Position numbers and translations under genes: made by a program
The notes under the pieces: model-generated
What the model was told of the DNA's origin: nothing
What the model saw: only the letters and a program-made list of their open reading frames with translations
Database searches by the model: none
Assembly (NCBI GenBank): GCA_963682025.1
Contig: OY821518.1
Coordinates: 127,414,582-127,478,581, forward strand
DNA from: Cordilura impudica
Lineage: Eukaryota > Arthropoda > Insecta > Diptera > Scathophagidae
Reading direction: 5' to 3'
Length of the DNA: 64,000 nt
In this document: piece by piece, positions 23,145 through 34,283 of the stretch
Layout of the letters: each line of letters opens with the position of its first letter
How positions within the stretch are numbered: the first letter of the stretch is position 1

Positions 23145-23510
23145 GAAAACGAACTTAAAATAAAGCTACACTCGAATATGTGTGATAGAAGTGATAGAAG
23201 AATGTTCGTGTAGATAACGAAATATTAGAATGAAACACAGTCATGATTGTTTTCGTCATCGTACAAAATTTAGACACACACATAATTGATATTAAAATCA
23301 AAATATGTGTTTATTGGTCTGAGCTATAAATGTCTGTTTAAATATATGTACGAGTTTTTTATTCAGTGTGTGTTTTATTCTGAACTCTGAAATATATGCA
23401 AAAATGCACTCTATGCAAGTTTGACATCGATTTACAAAAAATATTTAAGGAACTCATGGAGCAAATTTATACATTCTAAAATACGATGTCTTTAAAATTT
23501 TAATTTATTA
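23145..23510. other. Unassigned sequence between MITE and Helitron
   Basis: No coding signal or repeat that I can identify. It ends with the A that is the target base for the Helitron at 23511-26080. Confidence 0.4.
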
Positions 23511-24038
23511 CTAGCTGTTTTTACCCGGTCTTGCCCGGGATGAAAAGGCCTTTGACTTGAAAAATGGTTCACTATGCTTACCAGGCGCTGAGTACTTAGT
23601 CCCCAATTAACAAATTCCCCAATAAAAGGAACTTTCTCCCCAAAAATTTGTATGGGCAGTAAATTCATTTTTTATTTCAATTAAAAAGTTTTTGGTTTTT
23701 TAATTTAGAATTTTTTTATAAGATGCTGCAGCAGAAATGCTTCAGAAATAATCTGCGAAACCGATTTAAGATTTTTTCTCAGTTTATTTATAAACATCAA
23801 ATATAACGGAATGGTTCGCAAATTAAAGGAATCAGAACTTTAAAAAATTGAATTACTCCATGCAATAAGTGATCATCGTCAAATTCAAGTTTCAGAAATG
23901 AAAGACTAATGCGACGTTTAATATTGTGTCGCAAGGTTTCTTTAAGCAACTGCTTATAGTATATGTGTGTCCTATTTTGATCAACAGGTAATTATTTCAC
24001 ATACGTAGATAAAATTTATCATACGACATTTCACTAAG

Positions 24039-24740
24039 CTGTGTTCCGCGAGCGAGTCGCGTCCGCTTCCGCGCGTTTGGCAGCCAGACCCGTGCTGCCG
24101 CGCAGTTGTTGTCAACTTATTTTAATCGCCAAAATATATTTTTCAGATCATTACGATATTTTTGGTAGGCTGTGTTCCGCGAGCGCGTCGCGTCCGTATC
24201 CGTCGCGTCCGCGTCCGCGCGCCTCGCGCCGCTTCCTCGCAGCTACTACCCGTGCTGCCGCTTAGTTCTCGTTAACTTATTTTAACTCCTAAAACATATT
24301 TTTTAGAACATTGCGATATTTCAGCTGAGCTGTGTTCCGAGAGCGCGTCGCGTGCGCATCCGTCGCGTCCGAGTCAGCGGTCGCGAGCCGCGCGTTTGGC
24401 AGCCACACCCGTGCTGCCGAGCAGTTGCTGTCAACTTATTTTAATCGCCAAAATATATTTTTCAGATCATTGCGATATTTTAGCTGAGCTGTGTTCCGCG
24501 AGCGCGTCGCGTCCGCGCGCCTCGCGCCGCTTCCTCGCAGCTACTACCCGTGCCTCCGCTTAGTTCTCGTTAACTTATTTTAATTCCTAAAACATATTTT
24601 TTAGAGTATTGCTATATTTTAGCTGAGCTGTGTTCCGAGAGCGCGTCGCGTCCGCACCCGTCGCGTCCGAGTCCGCTTCCGCGCGTTTGGCAACCACACC
24701 TGTGCTGCCGCGCAGCTGTTGCCAACTTATTTTTAAAAGA
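24039..24740. repeat. GC-rich tandem array in Helitron C (five units)
   Basis: Five units of about 130-160 bp start near 24040, 24170, 24330, 24490 and 24629 with GCTGTGTTCCGAGAGCGCGT or close variants. Each has a CpG-dense first half (CGCGTCCGC..., CCGTGCTGCCGCGCAGTT) and an AT-rich second half (TTATTTTAATCGCCAAAATA...). This is a striking GC island in a window that is otherwise very AT-rich. Confidence 0.88.
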
Positions 24741-24879
24741 ATACTCATTTTAAATGCATTTATTGTTGGACATATGTATATTGAGAGCAGTATTTCGATT
24801 AAAAATAAATGGGGAATTTGTTCATTTCTTTTGGGTACCTTTTTTTAAGTTTGGGGAATTTGTTCACCGTGTAGTTATT

Positions 24880-26060
24880 TCCGTGTAACCCAAATTTCAG
24901 AGAAATCCATTGAAAAGTACAAATTTGTATAGGGAAAAAATATACCACACAACAAAATATGAATTTTATAAGAAGATTGGGCGTAAAAGTAGGCGTGGTC
25001 GGTAAAAATCATAAAGCGACCTTTCCTGGAATATGTACTAAATTTCGAAGAAAGCCATTGAAAAATAAAAGTTTTTATAGCAATCAAATAAAGAAACAAA
25101 TAAAAGGAAAAAATAAGTTTTATATACATAGAAGTTGGCGCAAAGTAGGCGTGGCCTGTAAGAAGCATATGGTGACCTTCCCTGTAGTATAGAGATCGTG
25201 TGACCAAATTTTAGACATCCATTGAAAAATAAAAATTTCTATAGTGAACAAATATACCAAAAAACAGAAAATTAATTTTGTATAAAAAGTGGGCGTAAAA
25301 GTAGGCGTGACCGGCAAGAATCATATGGCGACCTCTCTGGAGTACAGAGATCGTGTGTAGCAAATTTCAGAGAAATCCGTTAAAAAAAATTGTGTAGCGA
25401 ACAAATGTACCAAAAAACAGAATATGAATTGTATACAAAAAGTGGGCGTAATAGTAGGCGTGACCGGTACGAAGAATATGTCGACTTTCCCTGGAGGAGA
25501 GAGATCGTGTGTACCAAATTTCAAAGAAATCGGTTGAAAAATAAAAATTTGTATAGTGAACAAATATACCAAAAAACAAAATGAATTGTATACAAAAAGT
25601 GGGCGTTAAAGTAGGCGTGGCCGGTACGAAGCATATGGTGACCTTAGGTGGAGTACAGAGGTCGTGTGTACCACATTTCAGAGAATTCCGTTGAAAAACA
25701 AAAATTTGTATAGCAAACAAATATACCAAAAAACAGAAAACGAATTGTATACAAAAAGTGGGCGTAAAAGTAGGTGTGTCCACAAGAATCACCCGGTGAA
25801 CTGGCCTGAGGGGTACAAATATCGTGTGTACCGAATTTCAGAGAAATCTGTTAACAAATAAAAATTTGTATAGTGAACAAATATGAATAAAACAGACAAT
25901 GAATTTTACATAAAAAGTGGGCGTAAAAGTAGGCGTGGCCGGTAAAAAGTATATGGCGACCTTTCCTGGGGTATAGAGATGGTGTGTACAAAATTTCAGA
26001 AAAATCCGTTGAAAAATAAAAATTGTATAGCGGTCAAACAAACAAACAAACAAACAGAAA
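24880..26060. repeat. AT-rich 152-159-bp tandem array in Helitron C (seven units)
   Basis: The word GGGCGTAAAAGTAGGCGTGG and variants recur at 24979, 25132, 25291, 25443, 25601, 25760 and 25919. Each unit also has a CAAATTTCAGAGAAATCCGT block and an AACAAATATACCAAAAAACA block. The period is not a constant multiple of three, so the long ORFs across it are accidental. Confidence 0.9.
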
Positions 26061-26080
26061 ATGAATTTTACATATATAGA

Positions 26081-26528
26081 TTAAAAATAGCACCGTACTA
26101 TGCAAATGATAAGGTTATAACAAATAGTTTAGAAAACTTTTCCTCGTTTAACATTTAGAGTTTAATTTAATCTTTTGCCAATATACAAGTAATGTTCTTT
26201 TAATAAAATTTACATTAAATTATAATTATTCATATTTTGTATTAGCATACATAATGAAAATGATAATTATTGTGAATCTGCAACTATTCTTATATTAAAA
26301 ATACTCGAGAGCTCGTTTCTGTGCCTTTGAATATATGTTTATATAGGTAACTTGCTTTGTAACTATAGTGTTTATTATAGTTTAAAATATTCAAAATTAT
26401 GAATAAATATTTATTCGGAGTATTCTGCGGTCACGTACGGACAAATTCAATTTTTTTTATATGTTATTATTAAATCTAGTTGTAAATGCATACGAAATAT
26501 ATCTAATCTCTTTCTTATATCTAATATA
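26081..26528. other. Sequence between Helitrons C and D
   Basis: No gene supported. Its last ~65 bp (26463-26527) are repeated at 28237-28300 on the other side of Helitron D. Confidence 0.5.
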
Positions 26529-28236
26529 CTAGCTGTAACCCGGTGCGCTTCGCTACACTCATCGTATCGAAATAAAAACTGACAATACATGTTGTAGAAA
26601 ACTATTTATGTATTATTTTCGGCGATTTTTGACTTTGGCGATTTTTGTTTATTTCCGATTTTTGTTTATTTCCGATTTTTGTTATTCGAGATTTTCGGTT
26701 TTGGTAATTTTTGATTATGGCGATTTTAGAAAACAAAAATCGCCAAATTTTTGTTTTTTTGTTGCTATTTTTGATTTTGGCGATTTTCTACTTTGTTTCT
26801 GGCGATTTTTGACTTATGAGATTTTAGAATTTAGCGATTTTTGTTATTCTTGATTTTCGGTTTTGACGATTTTAGAATTATGGCGATTTTTAAAAAGTGT
26901 GTTTTTGTTGTTGTGACCAATTGTTAATATTTAAATTAGATTTAAAAAGAGGGGTTACCTTACGGGCTACTTTGGTCAATAATCTGTTTTTATGTGTAAA
27001 TAAAAATCAATTTAATATCATGTTTCTGCTCGACGTTTCGTTCGCTTTATTCAAACTTCCTCAGGAGCGTAAATTTATTATAAAATGATTCTTTGTTACA
27101 TCGTCAGTGAATATAATTTGTAAAATTTATTTGTAAATAAAAAACTGGACATTACTACACAGAATTTTAAAAAATATAAATAAATAATTTAATAAATATT
27201 GACAACACAATACACGCAAAATCACAGGTCTAACTTAATGTAGTATCACAGAACTTTAACTTATTCGCGATTGTCTTTTTTGACGATTTTAGAATTTTGG
27301 CGATTTGTGTTATTCGCGATTTTCGATTTTGACGATTTCAGAATTTTGGCGATTTTTGTTTATTTGCGATTTTTGTTTTTTTTTTTTTTTGCTATTTTTG
27401 ATTTTGGCGATATTGGCGCTTTTTACTTTGTCTTTGACGATTTTTGGTTTATGAGATTTTAGAATTTGGCGATTTTTGTTATTCGTGATTTTCGTTTATG
27501 GCGATTTTAGAATTATGGCGATTTTTATTATTCGCGATTTTGGTTTTTGACGATTTTAGAATTTGGCCGATTTTTGTTATTCGCGATTTTCGTTTTTGAC
27601 GATTTTTGATATTGACGACTTTTGTTTTTTTATGATTTTTGATTTTGGCGACTTTTGTTTTGTACGATTTTTGATTTTGGCAATTTTTTTTTCGAGATTT
27701 TCGGTTTTGGAAATTTTGGAACTTGGTGATTCCGCCCATATTTTCCACGACGCTTTAACTGTTTTTGTTATTCGCGATTTTCGGTTCTGACAATTTTTGT
27801 TTTTGGCGATTTTTGTTATTCGCGATTTACGGTTTTTTGAAGACTTTTGACATAACGATTTTTGTTTTTTGTGATTATTGATTTTGCCGATTTTTGTTTT
27901 TTCCGATTTTTGATTTTGGCGGTTTTTGATTTTGGCAATTTTTGTTATTCGCGATTTCAGTTTTGGCGATTTTTGAAACTAAAGTACTCCAGATATATGA
28001 CATTAAATATTTACTTTGTATGGTGGGTGCCACGCTCATTGGTCCGCTCCCGCCCTTTTTTCACAGCTCTTCAAATTAGTTTAATATGTTCATGTACATA
28101 GATTCAGATATTATATGTTAAAATTAGATGTTAAAAATTCACTTTATATGGGAGGTGCCACGCCCACTTGAAAATTCCAAATAGGCAGTTACCTACTGTA
28201 TAAACAAAACAAAACAAAAAATTTGTATGTATAGGA
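26529..28236 (-). mobile_element. Helitron family D, minus strand, with GCGATTTTTG repeats
   Basis: On the - strand it starts TCCTATACATACAAATTTTT and ends with a GCGAAGCGCACC hairpin region, GGGTTACAG and CTAG, inserted between A (26528) and T (28237). Most of the interior is a degenerate GGCGATTTTTGATTTTGGCG repeat (26600-27970), interrupted at 26895-27250 by a different sequence. The 5' part holds GTGGGCGTGGCACC-like words shared with family C. Non-coding. Confidence 0.78.
27025..27075 (-). ncRNA. Hammerhead-ribozyme-like motif
   Basis: The - strand reads GCTC, CTGAGGA, a 5-bp stem (GTTTG/CGAAC) with a 7-nt loop, GAAA, CGTC and then GAGC. CUGANGA, GAAA and the UH cleavage site are all in place, and GCTC/GAGC could form stem I. 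Stem III would have no loop, as in the minimal hammerheads reported from Penelope-like retroelements, which may act as dimers. Sequence inspection only. Confidence 0.4.
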
Positions 28237-28300
28237 TTATTATATATAGTTCTAAATTCATTCGTAAGATATCTAATCTCTTTCTTATAAATAATATATT
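28237..28300. repeat. 65-bp direct repeat flanking Helitron D
   Basis: Shares TATCTAATCTCTTTCTTATA and neighbouring bases with 26463-26527. One copy abuts each end of the Helitron. Confidence 0.6.
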
Positions 28301-28303
28301 ACA

Positions 28304-28642
28304 TTGTCTCTCAGTTGTTATTGTTTCATTCAAATTTCAGCAAAACTGTTAACAAATGAAAAAAAATTGTTTGCAAAAGATTTTCATTACAAACCTAAAA
28401 TTTCCGCAATATTTGAATTTCCCGCCATTTATGCAGAAAAGTGTTGGCAACAAATAGAAGAAGACACGTTAATAACTGACAATTTAGGGTTACTGAGAAT
28501 GGACGATTACACGATACGTACAGAGAACGGATTCATTGCTGCAAACGAATTTTGGTTATTCCATATACTATCTCGTAATTCTATTGTGATAACTGAATTA
28601 TATAATCCATATTACCGTAATTTGGTAACAGTAATTTGGTGA
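28304..28642 (+). CDS. Protein-like ORF of unknown function, exon or gene fragment
   Basis: A 112-codon open frame ends TGA at 28640-28642 and has no ATG start. An upstream T-rich CAAATTTCAG at about 28334-28343 could be a splice acceptor, so it may be a terminal exon of about 100 codons. The product is balanced and globular-looking, with AIFEFPAIYAEKCWQQIEED, then NLGLLRMDDYTIRTENGFIA and a NPYYRNLVTVIW end. I recognise no family. Codon use is AT-biased but not low complexity. It lies between two Helitrons in sequence that is not otherwise repetitive, which suggests a host exon or a decayed domesticated gene. Confidence 0.35.
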   Translation: MSLSCYCFIQISAKLLTNEKKLFAKDFHYKPKISAIFEFPAIYAEKCWQQIEEDTLITDNLGLLRMDDYTIRTENGFIAANEFWLFHILSRNSIVITELYNPYYRNLVTVIW

Positions 28643-28730
28643 AAAGTTAATTCATATACCTTTGCTGTTAGACCAATGTAATGAGAATAAAACCAAAGAG
28701 TTATAGTATACTATTAAACCTTCCCCACTA

Positions 28731-31493
28731 TCTATATATATAAATTTAATTTTCTGTTTGTTTGTTTGTTTGTTTGACCGCTATACAAATTTTTATTTTC
28801 CACCGGATTTCTCTGAAATTTGGTACACACGATCTCCGTACTCCGGGAAAGGTCGCCATATGATTCTTGCCGGCCACGCCTACTTTTACGCCTACTTTTT
28901 GTATATAATTCGTTTTTTGTTTTTTGGTATATTTGTTCGCTGTACAAATTTTTATTTTTCAACGGATTTCTCTGAAACTTGGTACACACGATTTCAGTAC
29001 TCCAGGAAAGGTCGTCGTATGATTCTTACAGGCCACGCCTACTTTTACGCCCCTTTTGTATACAATTCATTTTCTGTTTTTTGGTATATTTGTTCGCTAT
29101 ACAAATTTTTATTTTTCAACGGATTTCTTTGAAATTTGGTACGCACGATCTCCTTACTCCAGGGAAGGTCGCCACGTCCTTCGTACTGGTCACGCCTACT
29201 ATTACGCCCACTTTTTGTATACAATTCATATTCTGTTTTTTGGTACATTTGTTCGTGACATAATTTTTTTTTTTACGGATTTCTCTGAAATTTGCTACGC
29301 ACGATCTCTGTACTCCAGGGAGGTCGCCATATGATTCTTGCGGCCACGCCGCAAATTTTTATTTTTCAACGGATACAAATTTTTATTTTTAACGGATTTC
29401 TCTGAAATTTGGTACGTACCATCTGTACTCCAGGAAACGTCACCATATGCTTCGTACCAGCCACGCCTACTTTACGAACACTTTTTGTATACAATTCATT
29501 TTCTGTTTTTTGGTACATTTGTTAGCTACACAATTTTTTTAACTGATTTCTCTGAAATTTGCTACGCACGATCTCTCCAGGAACGTCGCCATAGGATTAT
29601 TGCCGGCCACGCCTACTTTTACGCCCACTTTTTATACCAAATTCATTTTCTGTTTTTTGGTATATTTGTTCACTATAGAAATTTTTATTTTTCAGTAGAT
29701 GTCTCTGAAATTTGGTACACACGATCTCTATACTCCAGGGAAGGTCACCATATGCTTCTTACAGGCCACGCTTACTTTGTGCCCACTTCTATATATAAAA
29801 TTATAAAATTATATATATATAAAATTTATTTTTTTCCTTTTATTTGTTTCTTTGATTGATTGCTGTACAAACTTTTATTTTTCAATGGCTTTCTCTGAAA
29901 TTTGGAAAACGTGATCTCTCTACTCCAGCGAGGGTCGCATTATATACATATCTTTCTTGCTACGCCTACCTTTACGCCCACATTTTTCTAAAATTCATTT
30001 TTTGTTTTTTGGTATATTTGTTCGCTATAGTAATTTTTATCTTTCAACGGCTTTCTCCGAATTTTAGTACATATTCCAGGGAAGGTCGCCATATGATTTT
30101 TACCGACCACGCCTACTTTTACGCCCACTTTTCATATAAAATTAATTTTTTGTTGTGTGGTATATTTCTTCCCTAAACAAATTTGTACTTTTCAACGGAT
30201 TTCTCTGAAATTTGGTTTACACGGAAATAACAAACTTAAAAAAAGGTACCCAAAAGAAATGAACAAATTCCCCATTTTTTTTAAATCGAAATAAAAAATG
30301 AACTTACTCCCCAAATTCATTCTTAAATTTTTACATATTTTTATTTAATGAATTTTGTTAAATATTTATTTTAGTGAAAACTTGCATACTGCTCTCAATA
30401 TATGTGCTACAATAAACGCATTTAAAATGGGTATTATTTCCAATAGCATCATTTCGGTGCACGGAAGCTACGCGCTCGCGAAGCACAGCTTAGCTAGAAT
30501 ATCGGAATGATCTGAAAAATATATTTTGACAATTAAAATAAGTTGGCAACAACTGCGTGGCAGCACAGGTGTGGCTGCCACGCAGCTTAGCTAATATTAT
30601 CGCTATGATCTGAAAAATATATTTTAGCGATTAAAATAAGTTAACGAGAACTGCGCGGCAGGTAGTAGCTGCCAAACGCGAGGAAGAGGCGCGCGGACGC
30701 GGATGCGACGCGCTCGCAGAACACAGCTCGCAATGATCTGAAAAATATATTTTGGCGATTAAAATAAGTTAACAGAACTGCGCGGCAGCACGGGTGTAGC
30801 CGCCAAACGCGAAGTGCGACGCGCTAGCGAATACAGCTCAGTTAAAATATCGCAATGATCTGAAAAATATATTTTGGCCATTAAAATAAGTTGACGGCAA
30901 CTGCGCGGCAGCACGGGTGTAGCTGCCAAACGCGCAGACGCTGAAGCGACTCGCTTGCGGAATACAGCTCAGTGAAAAGTCTTATGATGAATTGTATCTA
31001 CGATTGTGCAGTAATTACAATACATATGCTATAAGTAGTTGCTTAAAACAACCTTGCGGCACAATTTTAAACGTCGCATTAGTTTTTAATTTCTGAAACT
31101 TCTATGAATTTGACTTCTCTGCTCAATGATGATCACTTATTGAATGAAGTAATTCAATTTTAAAAAGTTCTGATTTCTTTAATTTGCAAACGATTCCGTT
31201 ATATTTGATGTTTATAAATAAACTAAAAAAAAATTAAAGCTGTTTCGCAGCTTATTTTTGAAGCATTTTTGCTACAGCATCTTATAAAAAAACTTCTAAA
31301 TTAAAAAATTAAAAAAAATTGAATTGAAATAAAAAATGAATTTAGTACCCATACAAATTTTTGGGGAGAAAGTTCATTTTATTGGGGAATTTGTTCATTG
31401 GGGACTAAGTACTAAGCGCCTGGTAAGCATAGTGAACCATTTTCCAAGTCAAATGCCTTTTAATCCCGGGCAAGACCGGGTAAAAACAACTAG
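28731..31493 (+). mobile_element. Helitron family C, right copy (plus strand)
   Basis: Starts TCTATATATATAAATTTAAT after A (28730) and ends with ATCCCGGGCAAGACCGGG, TAAAAACAA and CTAG before T (31494). It contains the same two arrays in the same order as the left copy: 152-159-bp AT-rich units (28750-30230), then GC-rich units (30450-30970). About 2.76 kb against 2.57 kb on the left. No coding capacity. Confidence 0.88.
30450..30975. repeat. GC-rich tandem array in right Helitron C copy
   Basis: Four units in the orientation opposite to 24039-24740. They carry AACTGCGCGGCAGCACGGGT and GCGACGCGCTCGC blocks between AT-rich AAAATATATTTTGGCGATTA stretches. Confidence 0.82.
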
Positions 31494-32351
31494 TAACAAA
31501 CTAAAATTTTTTGACACAAATGTTTTTGTATATGTGTACACTTTGGATACTACAATATACTTGTTGTTTTTTTATTTTAAAACAACTATTTGTTTTTGCT
31601 AAACTTACATATAGCGTTAACGAGATGCCCTCCGTATTTTATTAAAAAATTCTTATATTCGATCTATAACCTGTCATGCAGAACATGTATCAATTTTTGA
31701 AACAAATGTGCCAATGGTTTTTGCTTTATTTAATGTAAAAACATTTGATCTTGAGACTTATTTATTTCTCACACAATTATAACAATCATTAATAGGAGTT
31801 TTTAAACTCTTTCTTTTAACTCTACTCTCTGTCTGTCTGTCTGTCTGTCGTGGTGCAACCCCATTCCCTCTTATCCAGTTGATCTGAAACTTGACCCATA
31901 CAGATTCATTTTAAAATAGTCACGTAAAGTCACGCACAGTCACGGAGTGATCTAAATGTCATTTCCCCTCATCCGATCGATCTGAAACTTTGTCCATAGA
32001 CTTGTTGTGGCCAGAGATTAATTTTAAAATAGTCACACACAGTCACGCACAGTTACGGATATATTAAAAACTCATATGCATAAGGAATGAAAGAGTTTTA
32101 ATAAAAACTAGAAAAATATAGAAATATTTTTTTCATTAATACGACTATACATATATTTAATTATTAATTTTTTGTTTTTATCTTAAATTAAATGACACAG
32201 AATCTTATGTGATAAAAAGTAGATAGTAATTCACTTATTCATAATACCATATGATACACATTTTACAATAACATTTTAAAATCTAACAGTTTTAGATAAA
32301 CATTTTAGTTGGTGCAACAATCTTCCGTAATCAATAATAAAATAATAAATA
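31494..32351. other. Unassigned sequence with a short tandem block
   Basis: A (CTGT)n run at 31830-31850 precedes two related ~120-bp units, each containing GATCTGAAACTT, ATTTTAAAATAGTCAC and AGTCACGCACAGT (31880-32060). Nothing else is recognised. Confidence 0.45.
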
Positions 32352-32732
32352 CTAGCAGATTCCAGCCCTCGAAATTCGAGCGCAAATTCTACGAAATTTT
32401 ATTTTTTCATTAAATAAAGACCCTTAAAGTATGCTAATCAATTATAGAAAATTCATAAATCAACACAAAAACAAACTCATTTTTATTACAAACACATTAA
32501 CAAATTTAATAAACACACACATAGCATTGTATAATTTTATGTATGTGTTAGTAGCAACTTTAAATGCAATTTACTTAAAATAAAGGAAAACATTAAAAAA
32601 TCTGTAAATCTGCAAATCGGCTAAAAGAAATACCTTTCAAATAATATACATTTGGTCAAAATCGGGATAAAACGGCAGAACAAAACATCAGTCACAAAAT
32701 ATCGCCTAGCCTATCAATACGAGTATTATAGA
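32352..32732 (-). mobile_element. Helitron family A copy (minus strand), complete
   Basis: On the - strand it starts TCTATAATACTCGTATTGAT and ends with the CTCGAATTTCGAG hairpin, GGCTGGAATCTG and CTAG, flanked by A and T. At 381 bp this is one of the best-preserved family A copies and defines its termini. Confidence 0.82.
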
Positions 32733-33499
32733 TTATTCATATTGAATTGTCATTTATAAAAACTATTTTAACGATTTGACATTTATTCGTTGCTAATTTT
32801 TTTAACAATGTTTGTATGTGTTTGATAGTTATGAATATCAGCACAAACTCATTATAAACTGACCATTACAACAAAACTAACATACATAATTATTACTTAC
32901 CCAATCCTATAATCTATCGTCAGTTAATTGATCGACTTTGCCTGTAACCTTGCAGGCAAAATTCTTCATCATTTATTAGAGACCTACCAGGTCCTCACAT
33001 GAAATACCGAAAGTCTTACAATTCATCGCATGTCATACTAATAAGGAGAAGAAAAAGTGCTTCAAATGTTGAGTAAATCTTGGATCTGGTCATTAATATC
33101 CCGAGAGATTTCGGCGTCCATCATGAATATTTTTTTAGTATTCATTTGTAGAAAGAACTTGCAGTTAATCATATCGTTACAGCGCTGGGTGTACTGCACA
33201 TAACGCCTTACAATTACTCGAAATAAATGCCTGGAATTCACGAGTGGTTTCTTTATTGAAATATAGTAATCGAGATCTTTTACGGGTACTATATTGACTT
33301 CTTAGCATCTCTTTCTTTGTTTTTCTTAATTATCATTATAATTTTCATTATATAATTGTAATTAACTGTTCTGGCTGTTGCATTTTTCCTGAAGACAAGT
33401 CAAAAGGCTTCGCGAGATTAGACGTAAGCTCTATAAAAAAATGTCCTGCAAAAACGTCATGTAGACTCAATCGCACATTCACGATCATACAACGGGTAT
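32733..33499. other. No supported feature
   Basis: No firm coding or repeat signal. It may include eroded upstream LINE sequence leading into 33500. Confidence 0.35.
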
Positions 33500-33783
33500 T
33501 TCACGACCACAATTCAAGATAAATTTAAATAATATCCATCGTTGGGCTACGGCCAACCATCATTTTTCAAACCCATTAAAGTCTAAATGAAATGATCTAA
33601 ACAACCAACCCTGGTTCGTGATATTGCAATTAACGGTCAAAAGATTCCTATTGTTTTATTTGCCAAAAATCTTGGTATTATCCTTAACAGCTCTTTAACG
33701 TGGATAAACCGTATAGATAATGTAGTTGGACAAACTTACGTTAAACTGAGATCTCATTGGTCAACACAATATTTCACACCTTA
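33500..33783 (+). pseudogene. Jockey-like LINE, RT/thumb fragment (split LINE part 1)
   Basis: Pieces in shifting frames read NIHRWATANHHFSNPLKSK, LGIILNSSLTWINRID and LRSHWSTQYFTP. These align by eye with the VHTWATANGLCLNP and QWSTQHLIP segments of the LINE at 2160-3600. It breaks at 33783, where a TTA-flanked TIR element has inserted, and resumes after it. Decayed by stops and frameshifts. Confidence 0.7.
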
Positions 33784-34283
33784 AGAGCTGTACGCAGCTT
33801 GTTAAGGAATCTTAACAGAAAATTTTCATATATTTCTTAAAGAAAAAAAGGCACAAAAGTACCTTTCAGTGCAACGCTAGCAATCAGCTGTTTTCTGTCA
33901 ATTATTAAGAATTGTGAAATTGAAAACAAATCAATTCTTCGGGTCTGCTTTATTTGGCCTGCTAAACGCTTTTTAAGCTCAGTATTAAAATTACCCATCC
34001 GCTTCTTGTTTTTCTTTGCCGAATGTTGTTCGTTTTTTCCATGTTTGCAACTGAAAAATAGCATATTACATTTTGTTTATGCTTACCTCTCCTGTCAAAA
34101 TTCCTTTCAGAAAGAACGAAAAATCTGATATTCCTGCTCAAAGCCTGGTAAAAACAATACTACTTTTTTAAAAAGCTGCAGACTATCAACAGAAATTTTT
34201 TGACAGAAAAATTCCTTAAGCATTTCTGAAGCGTTTTTTTTTATATGAAGTTTTTGATTCCTTAGCAAGCTGCATACAGGCCT
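33784..34283. mobile_element. TTA-flanked TIR element (PIF/Harbinger-like MITE)
   Basis: The left end AGAGCTGTACGCAGCTTGTT and the right end (reverse complement AGGCCTGTATGCAGCTTGCT) form TIRs that continue into AAGGAATC. TTA lies immediately outside both ends, the 3-bp TWA target duplication used by PIF/Harbinger elements. About 500 bp, non-coding, inserted in the LINE. Confidence 0.75.

Larger units (their letters stand above)
23511..26080 (-). mobile_element. Helitron family C, left copy (minus strand)
   Basis: On the - strand it starts TCTATATATGTAAAATTC, passes a TTTG-repeat, and ends ATCCCGGGCAAGACCGGG (a GC hairpin), then TAAAAACAG and CTAG. It is inserted exactly between A (23510) and T (26081), the Helitron target. 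Two tandem arrays fill the interior. No Rep/helicase remains, so it is non-autonomous. The second copy (28731-31493) points the other way, giving an imperfect inverted pair. Confidence 0.88.

Noticed and set aside
25367..25792. Long overlapping ORFs on both strands in the tandem arrays (also 29338-29859)
   Set aside because: They read through 152-159-bp repeat units whose period changes frame, on both strands at once. No domain, no start context.
23511..26080. CRISPR-like array from regularly spaced repeats
   Set aside because: Units are contiguous tandem copies with diverged whole sequence, not short conserved repeats with unique spacers, and the genome is eukaryotic.
26608..28101. FDFGDFCF-type repetitive ORFs
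   Set aside because: Translation of the GGCGATTTTTG repeat in Helitron D; low-complexity artefact.
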